Below are positions 16,785-25,100 of a DNA stretch of 38,826 bases, piece after piece. The translations under genes and the position numbers were made by a program. The notes beneath the pieces are model-generated. The model did not search any database. It saw only the letters and a list, made by a program, of their open reading frames with translations, and was not told the DNA's origin. The DNA comes from an uncultured Coriobacteriaceae bacterium (GTDB lineage Bacteria; Actinomycetota; Coriobacteriia; Coriobacteriales; Atopobiaceae). The stretch lies in NCBI GenBank assembly GCA_902790135.1, contig CADAQM010000022.1, positions 1-38,826 of the forward strand, read 5' to 3'. How positions within the stretch are numbered: the first letter of the stretch is position 1; each line of letters begins with the position of its first letter.

Positions 16785-17609
16785 ATGACCGAGAAGCTCC
16801 TGCTCATCAACGACCTTGCGGGATACGGCAAGGTAGCCCTCGGAGCCATGATGCCCGTGTTGACTCACATGGGCTACGACCTCTATACGCTTCCCACGGC
16901 GCTCGTGTCCAACACGCTGGATTACGGCAAGTTCCAGATCCTCGATACCACCGACTACATCGAGGGAACCCTTGCCGTGTGGGACGAGCTCGGCTTCAGC
17001 TTTGATGCCATCGCGACTGGCTTCATCGTCAACGGACGTCAGGCAACCCTTATCGCCGACTTCTGTGCCGCACAGCAGAAGCACGGCATTCCCGTCTTTG
17101 TCGACCCGATCATGGGCGACGAAGGCAAGCTGTACAACGGTGTCGACCGCTCCCTCATCAACCACATGCGCGACCTGGTGGGCATCGCCGACGTCGCCGT
17201 CCCCAACTACACGGAGGCCTGCCTGCTCACCGGCGCACCCTACGCCGGCGTCCAGGGCATGAGCGACCGTGACGTCACGCGCCTCATGGACTGCATGCGT
17301 CGCATCTGCCCGCGCTCGGTGGTCATCACCAGCGCCGCCGTCAATGGGCGCGCCGCGGTCATCGGCTACGACCACGAGCGCGACGAGCAGTTTGTCATCC
17401 CCTTCGAGGAGATTCCCGTGCGCTTCCCCGGCACCGGTGACGTGTTCTCCTCGGTGCTCATGGGCCGCAAGCTGGGCGGACGCACGCTCGAGGACGCCAC
17501 CGCCAACGCGATGCATGCGGTCAAGGACCTCATCCGCATCAACAAGGACGTCGACGACACCTACAAGGGCATCCCCCTCGAGCGTTACCTGGGGAGCGTG
17601 CTCAGGTGA
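16785..17609 (+). CDS. Pyridoxamine/pyridoxal kinase-like protein (ribokinase superfamily)
   Basis: A 274-residue kinase of the PdxK/ThiD group, predicted to phosphorylate a B6 vitamer using ATP. Features: LLINDLAGYGKVALGAMMPV (about 5-24, N-terminal substrate lid region), PVFVDPIMGDEGKLYNG (about 104-120), NYTEACLLTG, and the anion hole with catalytic aspartate FPGTGDVFSSVLMG (about 214-227). The ATG follows AAAGGCGGATTC. Its stop overlaps the GTG of the next gene, which implies coupled expression. Substrate choice between pyridoxamine, pyridoxal and hydroxymethylpyrimidine cannot be settled from sequence, though the N-terminus favours B6 vitamers. Confidence 0.85.
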   Translation: MTEKLLLINDLAGYGKVALGAMMPVLTHMGYDLYTLPTALVSNTLDYGKFQILDTTDYIEGTLAVWDELGFSFDAIATGFIVNGRQATLIADFCAAQQKHGIPVFVDPIMGDEGKLYNGVDRSLINHMRDLVGIADVAVPNYTEACLLTGAPYAGVQGMSDRDVTRLMDCMRRICPRSVVITSAAVNGRAAVIGYDHERDEQFVIPFEEIPVRFPGTGDVFSSVLMGRKLGGRTLEDATANAMHAVKDLIRINKDVDDTYKGIPLERYLGSVLR

Positions 17610-17872
17610 GCAAGCGGCCGAAGATCTCCATCGAGCTGATCGACCGGCTGGGCCCGATGCCCTGCCATCGCGGGCACTGTGTCGGCGACTGCTACGACTT
17701 TGACACGCAGCGCGGCGAGCTCTGCCCCATGGCAGCACACGTGGCCTTCCCCTACATCGACATCCTGCGCTATGGCGGGTCGATTCCCGGCCAGCCCGAA
17801 GGAACCGCCGTCTTCTGCTGCCCGGACGTGGAGACCATCAACGTGTTCCGCATCACGCGAGCGGAGGCCTAA
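17606..17872 (+). CDS. TIGR04076-like small cysteine-containing protein
   Basis: An 88-residue protein of unknown function. It resembles the TIGR04076 family from memory: a GPMPCHRGHCVGDCYDFD segment (about 16-33), ELCPMAAHVAFPYIDILRYG (about 38-57) and a closing FCCPDVETINVFRI. It has six cysteines, some in CxxxxCxxxC and CC patterns that could bind metal. The GTG start at 17606 overlaps the kinase stop by four bases (GTGA), after a GGGGAG site, so the two genes are translationally coupled. That links it to B6 metabolism only by context. Confidence 0.8.
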   Translation: MSKRPKISIELIDRLGPMPCHRGHCVGDCYDFDTQRGELCPMAAHVAFPYIDILRYGGSIPGQPEGTAVFCCPDVETINVFRITRAEA

Positions 17873-17965
17873 CGGCAATTTGACCGCTTTGTCGCGTCGG
17901 TGGAGTATGCTAGAGATTCGCAACCAAGCGTCCGCAGTGGCGGGCGAATCCCTTTGGAGGTCCTC

Positions 17966-20215
17966 ATGGCCAAGGTCACACCGGGCTTCAAGCTCTACCT
18001 CTACCAACTCCTCTCACGCGAGCTCGGCACGGGCAAGCAGACGCTTCTGCCGCAGGTGGAGGAGGCGCTTGCCGCAGACGACATCATCCCCTCGGACCTC
18101 GAGTGCGACAGCATCCAGGAGCTGGTGGAAGCCTGCTCCGACTTTCTCAAGCTGAGGGTCTTCAAGAAGGGCCGCGCGTACGTGACGGTTCTCAAGAACG
18201 AGGACTGGGACCAGATGCTCTCCGCTCCTCCCGAAAAGTCGAGCGACAAGAAGGCGCCTTCTGGCGGCCCAAAGACCTGGAAGAAGAAAAAGAGTGGCAA
18301 GAAGACCCTCAAAGCGGTGAAGCCCGGCAAGCAACGCCGCGAGCGCGAGGCGGCCGAAGCCGCAGCAGCAGAGGCGGCTGCCGAGCTGGCTCGCCAGCAG
18401 GAGCTCGAGGCGCAGCGCCTTGCCGAGGAGGCCGCCGCGCAGGAACCGCAGGTAGAGGAGACGCCCGAGGAGACGCCACTGGCTGAGCCAATCCCGGAGA
18501 CCGAGCAGGTCGCGGTGGACGAGGCTCCCGCGGAGGAGTCTCCAGATGCACCCGTCGCGCGTACCGTGGCCGAGATCATGGAGGAGGCAAGAGCTGCCGA
18601 GGCGGAGGCTGCGGCTGAGCCCGAGGAGGAGCCGAAGCCGGTGGTCGCACCAGAGCCCAAGCCGGCACCAGAGCCCGAACCCGAGGCCGCACCGGAGCCC
18701 GAGCCGGAGCCCGAGGTCGCACCTGCACCAGAGCCCGAACCCGCACCTGAGCCTGCAGCACCTGTGGCACCGGAGCCCGAGCCCATCTCGCTCACCATCA
18801 CCTATGATCCCTACGAGGACATGGAGCGCGAGCTCGAGCGACAGGCCGCAATGAGGCCCGAGCCTGCTCCCGAGCCGAGACCCAAGCCAAAGCCGATGCC
18901 GAGCGTCGTGGCTCCCGGCATCTCCTCTGGTGACCTTCCGCAGGACTTTGGGGCGGAGGTCAGCTGCAAGGACGCGCTGCTCAGGATCCTCTACCAGCTG
19001 CTGCCCTACGAGGTGGAACCCATGGCCGTGCTCGACGAGGACTGGCGCGTCGCCCGCTCGACGGGCACCGTGTCCGGGTCGCGCAGCAGGGTCAACTTCC
19101 CCCTGCACTACCTGCGCGAGGACGGCACCCCCATCACGGTGACCCTGCGCAAGACCGCACGGAACCTCTCGGCCAAGAAATGGAACCTCGCCCTGGTGGA
19201 CGGGGACGACGGCTCGGGCGAGACGCACATCTCCGTGGGATACGAGGGGCTTCCCGCCTCCGACGAGGGTGCATGGAGCGACCTCTCCGGCACCACGCCC
19301 AACCCTGCCATCAGCCCCTTGCGCGAGCTTGCGCAGGACATGGTCATCGGCAGCTGGGACAGGCTGCTTGGCTCCCTTGCGGCCACAACGGCGCCCGAGC
19401 GCTGGAACTACCCTGGCGAAGGCGCCGGCAAGTCCAGTCGGTACGGCATCCTGCGCGAGTACCTGACCTGCACCTATCATTGCATTCGCTGTCAGGAGCT
19501 CGTCGCAAAGTCCGCGGACGGTTCGTTTGCCGCCTTCAACACCGGCCTGCTCACGGCCTTCGGCGAGGACATCTATGCCTGCATGACCGCGCGCAAGGGT
19601 GACATCCCCTGGCAGTTTGCGGGCTTTGCCACGGCGGGCTCGGGCGAGCTTGGCGCACGGCTCACCGGCACCATCTCTCCCCTGCCCGAGCAGGCAAACT
19701 ACCTCTCGACCATCGAGAGTGTCGTACCGTCGTCGGGACGTCTGGTGATTCTCGATCTCGAGGCAATCGTGGGACGCCAGCTTGGCCGCCTCCCCCGTGC
19801 GTTCCTCACCGAGCTGCTCGAGGGCAACGACGAGGCGCGTGAGCTGCTCGCCGCCGGTGGTCACCTCACAGACGAGAGCCTCACAAAGCTGACGCGCATC
19901 ATCAAGGCGAGCCCCGCCCTCTACCGCAGGCTCCGTCGCAGGTTGGACGATGCGGTCGAGCAGTCGCTGAGGACGGTACGTGCGAGCTATCGACTGGCAG
20001 TGCCCGTGTACGATCCCGCCGAGAATCGCACCAAGCTCTTGGTGCCCCTCTGTCTGGTTGAGGACGGTAAGGCAGACTGTGCGCTGGTACTCGACCTCCA
20101 GCCGTCTGGCGCCTATCGTGCTGCAGCGCTGCTCTCGCTTCCGCGCGCCTACGCCTGCGCACGCGTCATCAGCCGTGAGCAGCCCTCGTGGCTTTCGGCA
20201 AAGCGCGTGCTTTAG
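17966..20215 (+). CDS. DUF3825 domain protein with OST-HTH-like N-terminus and Pro/Glu-rich linker
   Basis: A 749-residue, three-part protein. Residues about 5-90 form a small helical domain with a closing beta segment ([18 protein letters not shown], then [12 protein letters not shown]) that resembles OST-HTH/LOTUS predicted RNA-binding domains. Residues about 95-330 are low complexity: a basic patch ([14 protein letters not shown]), an Ala/Glu helix, then long Pro-Glu-Ala repeats. Residues about 335-749 match DUF3825: [34 protein letters not shown], and the end [20 protein letters not shown] followed by [16 protein letters not shown]. The start follows GGAGGTCCTC at 17966. Function is unknown; an RNA-related role is inferred from the N-terminal domain. 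Confidence 0.85.
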   Translation: MAKVTPGFKLYLYQLLSRELGTGKQTLLPQVEEALAADDIIPSDLECDSIQELVEACSDFLKLRVFKKGRAYVTVLKNEDWDQMLSAPPEKSSDKKAPSGGPKTWKKKKSGKKTLKAVKPGKQRREREAAEAAAAEAAAELARQQELEAQRLAEEAAAQEPQVEETPEETPLAEPIPETEQVAVDEAPAEESPDAPVARTVAEIMEEARAAEAEAAAEPEEEPKPVVAPEPKPAPEPEPEAAPEPEPEPEVAPAPEPEPAPEPAAPVAPEPEPISLTITYDPYEDMERELERQAAMRPEPAPEPRPKPKPMPSVVAPGISSGDLPQDFGAEVSCKDALLRILYQLLPYEVEPMAVLDEDWRVARSTGTVSGSRSRVNFPLHYLREDGTPITVTLRKTARNLSAKKWNLALVDGDDGSGETHISVGYEGLPASDEGAWSDLSGTTPNPAISPLRELAQDMVIGSWDRLLGSLAATTAPERWNYPGEGAGKSSRYGILREYLTCTYHCIRCQELVAKSADGSFAAFNTGLLTAFGEDIYACMTARKGDIPWQFAGFATAGSGELGARLTGTISPLPEQANYLSTIESVVPSSGRLVILDLEAIVGRQLGRLPRAFLTELLEGNDEARELLAAGGHLTDESLTKLTRIIKASPALYRRLRRRLDDAVEQSLRTVRASYRLAVPVYDPAENRTKLLVPLCLVEDGKADCALVLDLQPSGAYRAAALLSLPRAYACARVISREQPSWLSAKRVL

Positions 20216-20249
20216 CGCAATAAGAAACTCATCGAGGCACGGGGCGCCA

Positions 20250-20693
20250 ATGGTAGAGCTCAGACCCATAACAGAGGACAACTTCATCGATGCGTTCAAC
20301 CTGAGGCTCGCGCCGGGCCAGGAGGACTTTGTCTCCCACCCAATCCGCAGCCTCGCGCTGGCATACGTCTACCGGGACCAATGCCAGCCGTTCGGCATCT
20401 ACGCAGCGGGAAGGATGGTCGGCTACGTCCTGGTCATCTACGACTACGACGTGCCTGAGTACGACATCTGGCACATGGTGATCGACGAGGCCGAGCAGGG
20501 GCGCGGTTATGGCAGCGCGGCAATCGATCGCGTCCTCGACTACATCCGGACAAAGCCCTTCGGCGGCTCCGACCGAGTCGCCCTGACCTGTAACAAGGAC
20601 AACCCCATCGCACTCAGGCTGTACGAGCGCAAGGGCTTCTCCCCCACTGGCTGGGAGGACGAGGACGAGATCGAGCTTTCCCTGAGGCTTTAG
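20250..20693 (+). CDS. GNAT family N-acetyltransferase (BltD/spermidine acetyltransferase-like)
   Basis: A 147-residue acetyl-CoA-dependent transferase. Motif A is DEAEQGRGYGSAAIDRVLDY (about 78-97), with the pyrophosphate-binding Q-x-x-G-x-G pattern. Motif B is NPIALRLYERKGF. The N-terminal VELRPITEDNFIDAFNLRL resembles BltD-type polyamine acetyltransferases, so a polyamine or small amine is a likely acceptor; this is inference. It starts 34 bp after the DUF3825 stop and may be cotranscribed. The ribosome-binding site is weak (GAGGCACGGGG). It converges on the next gene. Confidence 0.85.
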   Translation: MVELRPITEDNFIDAFNLRLAPGQEDFVSHPIRSLALAYVYRDQCQPFGIYAAGRMVGYVLVIYDYDVPEYDIWHMVIDEAEQGRGYGSAAIDRVLDYIRTKPFGGSDRVALTCNKDNPIALRLYERKGFSPTGWEDEDEIELSLRL

Positions 20694-20723
20694 GGCTTCC
20701 GGTCAGGGACCCGCGCGCAAAGC

Positions 20724-21215
20724 TTAGTCGAAGTTGACCATAGGATAGATCTCTGAGGTCGTGTACCACTTGTGGCCACGCATCTCAAAGAGACGCTTGC
20801 GGACGCCGTCCTCCCAATGCACAAGGCCCATCATGGGCATGGCGTCATGAAGGTAGTGCTCGCATATGGCTTCCACCCAAAGCTCGACGTCAACGGGGAT
20901 CTCCTGGTTGGCCCGCACGCGCTCGAGCGTATAGATGGCACCCCACGGCTCGTGCACCTCCTCGGCGTCGTATGCCGCCTGCGCGCGCTCAAGGGCCTCG
21001 CGGCGCCTCTCCTCACATGCAGCGACCTTACCCCGCGAAGGTGTGCCCACCTCGGGCAGAGATCCTGACTCCATGTCATGATTCAACCTGTCAAAGAGTC
21101 GCTGGTTGTGACCCAGGGGGCTGTTCGGGTCAACTTCCGCAACCTGAGCCGCCTCGACCTCAGCCGCCTTCGCCGCTTGCCGCGCAGCCTTCTTGCGCTT
21201 TAGGAATCCGAACAT
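20724..21215 (-). CDS. Hypothetical protein
   Basis: A 163-residue protein I do not recognise. It begins with a short hydrophobic-basic stretch (MFGFLKRKKAARQAAKAAEV), then an Ala/Glu helix, a polar middle and a compact C-terminal part rich in Trp, His and Glu (VELWVEAICEHYLHDAMPMM, then GLVHWEDGVRKRLFEMRGHK). There is no signal peptide or transmembrane segment. The start at 21215 is set by GGGAGGGACA; a longer frame upstream lacks a site. Codon use matches the neighbours, so it is probably real. Confidence 0.7.
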   Translation of the reverse strand: MFGFLKRKKAARQAAKAAEVEAAQVAEVDPNSPLGHNQRLFDRLNHDMESGSLPEVGTPSRGKVAACEERRREALERAQAAYDAEEVHEPWGAIYTLERVRANQEIPVDVELWVEAICEHYLHDAMPMMGLVHWEDGVRKRLFEMRGHKWYTTSEIYPMVNFD

Positions 21216-21257
21216 TGTCCCTCCCAGGTCGGTCTCTCCCTCACCAAAACCATACCA

Positions 21258-21303
21258 CGGCAGGGCGGGAGGTTCGAGCACCCTCGACCCTCTCGCCCTG
21301 CCG
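21258..21303 (-). terminator. Terminator hairpin after the GH1 gene
   Basis: CGGCAGGGCG (21258-21267) and CGCCCTGCCG (21294-21303) pair perfectly and the stem continues inward with GAGG/CCTC-type pairs. On the minus strand it lies 36 bp past the GH1 stop; a GGTTTTGG stretch follows about 7 bp later. Confidence 0.7.
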
Positions 21304-21339
21304 CAACCAAGAGCTCAGCGTTTCCGCTGGCAACAGGGC

Positions 21340-22761
21340 CTATGCCAGGTCGGTCCCCTTGCTGGCAATGACCTTCTTGTACCAGAAGAAGGAATCCTTG
21401 CGCACGCGGCGCAGGTCGAGCAGGTCAAACTCCTCGCGGTTGACGAAGATGAAGCCATAGCGCTTGACGAAGCCCTCGTGGGTGGAGATGAGGTCCACGG
21501 CACTCCAGGGGCAGTAGCCCATCATCTCGACGCCGTCGGTGATGGCCAGGCGCATCTGCTCGATGTGGGCGCGCAGGTACTCGATGCGGTAGGGGTCGTG
21601 CACCACATCGTTGCCGTTCTCGTCCTGCTCGAGCTTGTCGTAGGCACCCAGGCCGTTCTCGGTGATGATGATCGGCAGGTGGTAGCGGCTGTAGACCTCG
21701 CGCAGCGTGTTGCGGAAGCCGACCGGGTCGATCTCCCAGCCAAACTGGGTCTTCTGGAAGTTGGGGTTGGAGATGCCCTGGGAGAAGCCGGCGATGGTGG
21801 CGCCGCGCTGCTGGTCGCCCTTGGTGCTCTCGGCATCGGCCTCCGGCATCTTGACGGTGGCGGTGCTGTAGTAGTTGAAGGCGATGAAGTCGGGCTTTGC
21901 GGAGGCCATGAGCTCCATGTCGCCCGGCAGGATGTTCTCGGGCACCGCGTCGATCTCGGCGAGGTAGCTCCACGCGAGGTTGTTGTAGATGCCAAAGACG
22001 GCCATGTCGAGGTAGAGCCAGTTGCGCAGGGCGTTCATGTTCTGAGCCGCCAGCACGTCCTCGGGCTTGCAGGTGGCGGGATAGACCAGCGCGATGTTGG
22101 GTGCGGGGCCGATCTTGGCGTTGGGCAGCATCTCGTGGCAGAGGTTCATGGACTTGGCCTGCGCGAGCAGCATGTGGTGGTTCATCTCGTAGATGCGCTT
22201 CTGCGCGCCGGGGGCGGAGGTGTCAACGCCCAACACGGCGCCGGCGGCGAGCGTCATCATGTTCTGCTCGTTGATGGTGAGCCAATACTTGACGCGGTCG
22301 CCATAGCTCTTGAACATGAGCTCGGAGAACTCCACGAAGGCGTCCACCGTGGCGCGGTTGGCCCAGCCACCCTGCTCGTCGAGCGCGGCAGGAAGGTCGA
22401 AGTGGTACATGGTCACGAGCGGCTGGATGTCGTACTTGAGGCACTCGTCGATGAGGTCGGAGTAGTACTGCACGCCTTCCTCGTTGACCTCGCCGGTGCC
22501 CTTGGGCAGCAGGCGCGCCCAGCTGATGGAGAAGCGATAGGTCTTGAAGCCCATCTCGGCCATCAGGGCCACGTCTTCCTTGTAGTGATGGTACTGGTCG
22601 GCCGCGACCTCAAAGCCCGAGGTGCCCGCCGGCGGCTCCTTGACGTCCTGGACGGACGGACCCTTTCCGTTGGTGAGTGCGGCACCTTCCACCTGATAGG
22701 CGGAGGTGGAGGCTCCCCAGAGGAACTCGTCCGGGAAGGCCTTCAGCGTCTTGTGTAGCAT
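21340..22761 (-). CDS. 6-phospho-beta-glucosidase, glycoside hydrolase family 1
   Basis: A 473-residue GH1 enzyme, predicted to hydrolyse phosphorylated beta-glucosides (cellobiose-6-P, salicin-6-P) brought in by a PTS. Features: FLWGASTSAYQVEGA (about 14-28), the acid/base in LTINEQN (Glu165), the nucleophile in IITENGLG (Glu368), and the phosphate-binding region ISTHEGFVKRYGFIFV near the C-terminus, where Ser...Lys-x-Tyr marks 6-phospho-specific members. The start at 22761 follows GGGAGCAACGC. No PTS permease or BglG antiterminator gene adjoins it in this window. A hairpin just upstream (22878-22915) could affect its transcription. Confidence 0.93.
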   Translation of the reverse strand: MLHKTLKAFPDEFLWGASTSAYQVEGAALTNGKGPSVQDVKEPPAGTSGFEVAADQYHHYKEDVALMAEMGFKTYRFSISWARLLPKGTGEVNEEGVQYYSDLIDECLKYDIQPLVTMYHFDLPAALDEQGGWANRATVDAFVEFSELMFKSYGDRVKYWLTINEQNMMTLAAGAVLGVDTSAPGAQKRIYEMNHHMLLAQAKSMNLCHEMLPNAKIGPAPNIALVYPATCKPEDVLAAQNMNALRNWLYLDMAVFGIYNNLAWSYLAEIDAVPENILPGDMELMASAKPDFIAFNYYSTATVKMPEADAESTKGDQQRGATIAGFSQGISNPNFQKTQFGWEIDPVGFRNTLREVYSRYHLPIIITENGLGAYDKLEQDENGNDVVHDPYRIEYLRAHIEQMRLAITDGVEMMGYCPWSAVDLISTHEGFVKRYGFIFVNREEFDLLDLRRVRKDSFFWYKKVIASKGTDLA

Positions 22762-22877
22762 GCGTTGCTCCCATCCCTCTTTCTGGTTACAGATATGAAA
22801 ATCATACCTGCATGAGGGGTGGGCTTGGCCAGCGCCAATATGCCCAGCGCTATGAGGATTGCGCCGAGAGTCACGAA

Positions 22878-22915
22878 ATCGCTGGTGGCACACCCTTTAG
22901 CGCACCACCAGCGAT
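22878..22915 (-). terminator. Hairpin between the PurF-like gene and the GH1 gene
   Basis: ATCGCTGGTGG (22878-22888) and CCACCAGCGAT (22905-22915) pair perfectly over 11 bp. On the minus strand it lies 31 bp past the PurF-like stop and is followed by TTTCG. It is most likely that gene's terminator; an attenuator role for the GH1 gene is possible. Confidence 0.65.
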
Positions 22916-22946
22916 AACATCTCATCCAGACAGCCTTTGTGGTTTC

Positions 22947-24368
22947 CTACTCCTTGCCGCTCCAGCAGTAGGTGCAGACCAGCTTGCGATCGATGCCGAT
23001 GGCATCCAGCAGGCCGTCAAGGGTCTGGTAGTTGAGCGAGTCGAAGCCCATCTCCTCGCAGATGGCCTTGAGCATGCACTGGCCGCGCTCGGTGCGGCTG
23101 TCTGCGTACTCGTCGAGATGCTGCTCGCCGGCCTCGCCCTCAAGCTCGAGCACCTTGCGACGCGCAATGAGCTCGTAGTCGGAGCGGCTGCGGGAGAACG
23201 ACAGGTACTTGCAGCCGTACATGATGGGCGGGCACGCGGAGCGCATGTGGATCTGCGCCGCGCCTGCACCGTAGAGGAAGTCGATCGTCTCGCGCAACTG
23301 GGTGCCGCGCACGATGGAGTCATCCACAAACAGCAGCTTCTTGCCCTCGATGAGCTCGGGCACCGGAATCTGCTTCATCTTGGCCACGCGGTTGCGGACC
23401 TCCTGGTTGGCAGGCATGAAGGACCGCGGCCAGGTGGGCGTGTACTTGACGAAGGGGCGCGCGAAGGGCTTGCCGCTCTCCGTGGCATAGCCGATGCCGT
23501 GGGGCAGGCCGCTGTCGGGCACGCCGGCAACGTAGTCCACATCGGGCAGCAGGCCGCGACGCGCATCCTCGCGGGCCATGATGGCGCCGTTGCGATAGCG
23601 CATGAGCTCCACGTTGACGCCCTCGTAGTTGGAGTTGGGATACCCGTAGTACACCCACAGGAAGGCGCAGATGCGCATCTCGTCGCGCGCGGGCGCCAGC
23701 GTCTCGTACCCCTCTGCGGTGATGCGCACGATCTCGGCAGAGCCCAGCTCGTACTCGTCCACGTAGCCAAGCTTGCCGTAGGCAAAGCTCTCGAAGGTCA
23801 CGCAGTAGCCGTCGTCGTCCTTGCCGACGAGGACGGGCAGGCGGCCCATCTTGTCGCGCGCGGCGATGAGCTCGCCCTTATCTGTCATCAGAAGGAGGGT
23901 GAGCGACCCTTCGACCTGGTCCTGCGCGTACTGAATGCCGCTCACGAGGTCGCCCTGCGTGTTGATGAGGGCCGCCACCAGCTCCGTCACGTTGACGTCG
24001 CCGGAGCTCATGGCCATAAACTGGTGACCCACGCCCGTGAACGACTTGATGAGCTCGTCGGCGTTGTTCACGGCTCCCACCGTGGCCAGCGAGAACACCC
24101 CAAGGTGCGAGCGAACGAGCAGCGGCTGCGGGTCGGAGTCCGAGATGCAGCCCATGCCCACCGTGCCCCTGAAGCCGGGCAGGTCCTTCTCGAACTTGGT
24201 ACGGAAGGGCGTGTTCTCAATGGAATGAATCTCGCGCGTAAAACCGTCATGCGCATCCCAGGTGACCATGCCTGCGCGGCGGGTACCTAAGTGAGAGTGA
24301 TAGTCCACGCCAAAAAACACGTCGAGCGCGATCTCACGCCGTGATGCGACCCCGAAGAAGGCACCCAT
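22947..24368 (-). CDS. PurF-like amidophosphoribosyltransferase homolog lacking the N-terminal cysteine nucleophile
   Basis: A 473-residue protein with an N-terminal glutaminase-type (Ntn) domain and a phosphoribosyltransferase domain. The PRPP loop is intact: LLFVDDSIVRGTQLRE (about 344-359). The region YVAGVPDSGLPHGIGYA and YTPTWPRSFMP also fit PurF. However, the mature N-terminus should be Cys; this protein begins MGAFFGVASRRE, so the Cys2 nucleophile is replaced by Gly. The start is set by GGGGGATCAGT just before the ATG, and no Cys start exists upstream. The rest of the glutaminase fold is conserved. From memory, a family with this N-terminus also occurs in Bacteroides. It may use ammonia or have another role; classic PurF activity should not be assumed. 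Confidence 0.85.
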   Translation of the reverse strand: MGAFFGVASRREIALDVFFGVDYHSHLGTRRAGMVTWDAHDGFTREIHSIENTPFRTKFEKDLPGFRGTVGMGCISDSDPQPLLVRSHLGVFSLATVGAVNNADELIKSFTGVGHQFMAMSSGDVNVTELVAALINTQGDLVSGIQYAQDQVEGSLTLLLMTDKGELIAARDKMGRLPVLVGKDDDGYCVTFESFAYGKLGYVDEYELGSAEIVRITAEGYETLAPARDEMRICAFLWVYYGYPNSNYEGVNVELMRYRNGAIMAREDARRGLLPDVDYVAGVPDSGLPHGIGYATESGKPFARPFVKYTPTWPRSFMPANQEVRNRVAKMKQIPVPELIEGKKLLFVDDSIVRGTQLRETIDFLYGAGAAQIHMRSACPPIMYGCKYLSFSRSRSDYELIARRKVLELEGEAGEQHLDEYADSRTERGQCMLKAICEEMGFDSLNYQTLDGLLDAIGIDRKLVCTYCWSGKE

Positions 24369-24434
24369 ACTGATCCCCCTTGCACCCATTCACCGAGCGA
24401 ATCAGGCCGCTCGGCCGTGTCTGCTTACCACACA

Positions 24435-24467
24435 AGTATACGGGCTTGCCGTTACCGTCACGGCAAG
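24435..24467 (-). promoter_or_regulatory. Candidate promoter and inverted repeat upstream of the PurF-like gene
   Basis: On the minus strand TATACT (24440-24435) is a good -10 box about 67 bp upstream of the start. The inverted repeat CTTGCCG (24445-24451) / CGGCAAG (24461-24467) lies where the -35 region would be and could be an operator. The -35 hexamer itself is poor. Confidence 0.35.
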
Positions 24468-24544
24468 GGGCAATCAACTCTTTTAAAGTACGTAACACGA
24501 ATGACGCTTGAGGACCGTCGCACGGGAAGCCTCGATGGGTACGA

Positions 24545-25024
24545 TCAGTACCAGCCCACGGGCGTCTCCCCCGTCACGCGGTGCGAGAGGCGGTTTGCCC
24601 AGCGCTCCACCGGAAAGCGGTAGTAGGAGAAGCTCTTGCGCGCACGATAGCGCCTGGCCTGCGGAAGTCCCGCCCAGACAAGCGATGGCAGGACGATGAC
24701 CGGCAGAAACAGCGGTCCCAGCAAGAGGGACTGCAGCGTGTGGCCGTACTCGTGCACGAGCAGGCTCCGAGGCGTGTCGCGCGGCACGAAGATGAACATG
24801 CCCATCGAGAGTCCCGAGTCGAGCTTCCACTCCATCACGTACGCCGAGCGATAGCGTGCCCAGCGATTGGTATGCCTGAGCAGGAAGAACATGCAGGAGC
24901 CGATGACGGTCTGCGGAAGGCCCCAAACCACCTGCCACAGGCGCGCAAACCTATAGAGGGGACGGGACTGCGCCCCTCTCAGCTGCTCAAACAGGTCGCG
25001 GCGCCGCGGCCGTGCAAATGACAT
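24545..25024 (-). CDS. Membrane protein with HEYGH metalloprotease-like motif
   Basis: A 159-residue protein of unknown function. It has hydrophobic segments near residues 30-50 and 100-122 and, just before the second, LVHEYGHTLQSLLLGP (about 88-103), which carries an HExxH zinc-binding motif. A conserved-looking tail FPVERWANRLSHRVTG follows. The third zinc ligand typical of zincin proteases is not obvious. The start at 25024 follows GGGAAGGCAG. It lies 76 bp after gatB on the same strand and may be read through from it. Similar small HEYGH proteins occur in other bacteria as hypotheticals, as far as I recall. Confidence 0.75.
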   Translation of the reverse strand: MSFARPRRRDLFEQLRGAQSRPLYRFARLWQVVWGLPQTVIGSCMFFLLRHTNRWARYRSAYVMEWKLDSGLSMGMFIFVPRDTPRSLLVHEYGHTLQSLLLGPLFLPVIVLPSLVWAGLPQARRYRARKSFSYYRFPVERWANRLSHRVTGETPVGWY

Positions 25025-25100
25025 CTGCCTTCCCACAAGTTCCTCCCACGTTGCAGACGGATGCGACGCGCATGCGGGCACGTCCCACCCGGCCGCCCAG

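Noticed and set aside
18014..20299. Long minus-strand open frame opposite the DUF3825 gene
   Set aside because: Its length comes from the codon bias and Pro/Glu repeats of the plus-strand gene; it has no domain or sensible ribosome-binding site.
21271..21282. GGTTCGAGCACC resembling a tRNA T-loop
   Set aside because: It lies in the loop of the GH1 terminator hairpin and no acceptor or anticodon arms can be built around it.
22677..24290. Long plus-strand frame opposite the PurF-like and GH1 genes
   Set aside because: Both minus-strand genes are well supported by motifs; this frame is a shadow.
22947..24368. Missing PurF cysteine as a sequencing error or wrong start
   Set aside because: The reading frame is intact, the ribosome-binding site fits the annotated ATG, and homologs with the same MGxFFGV start are recalled.
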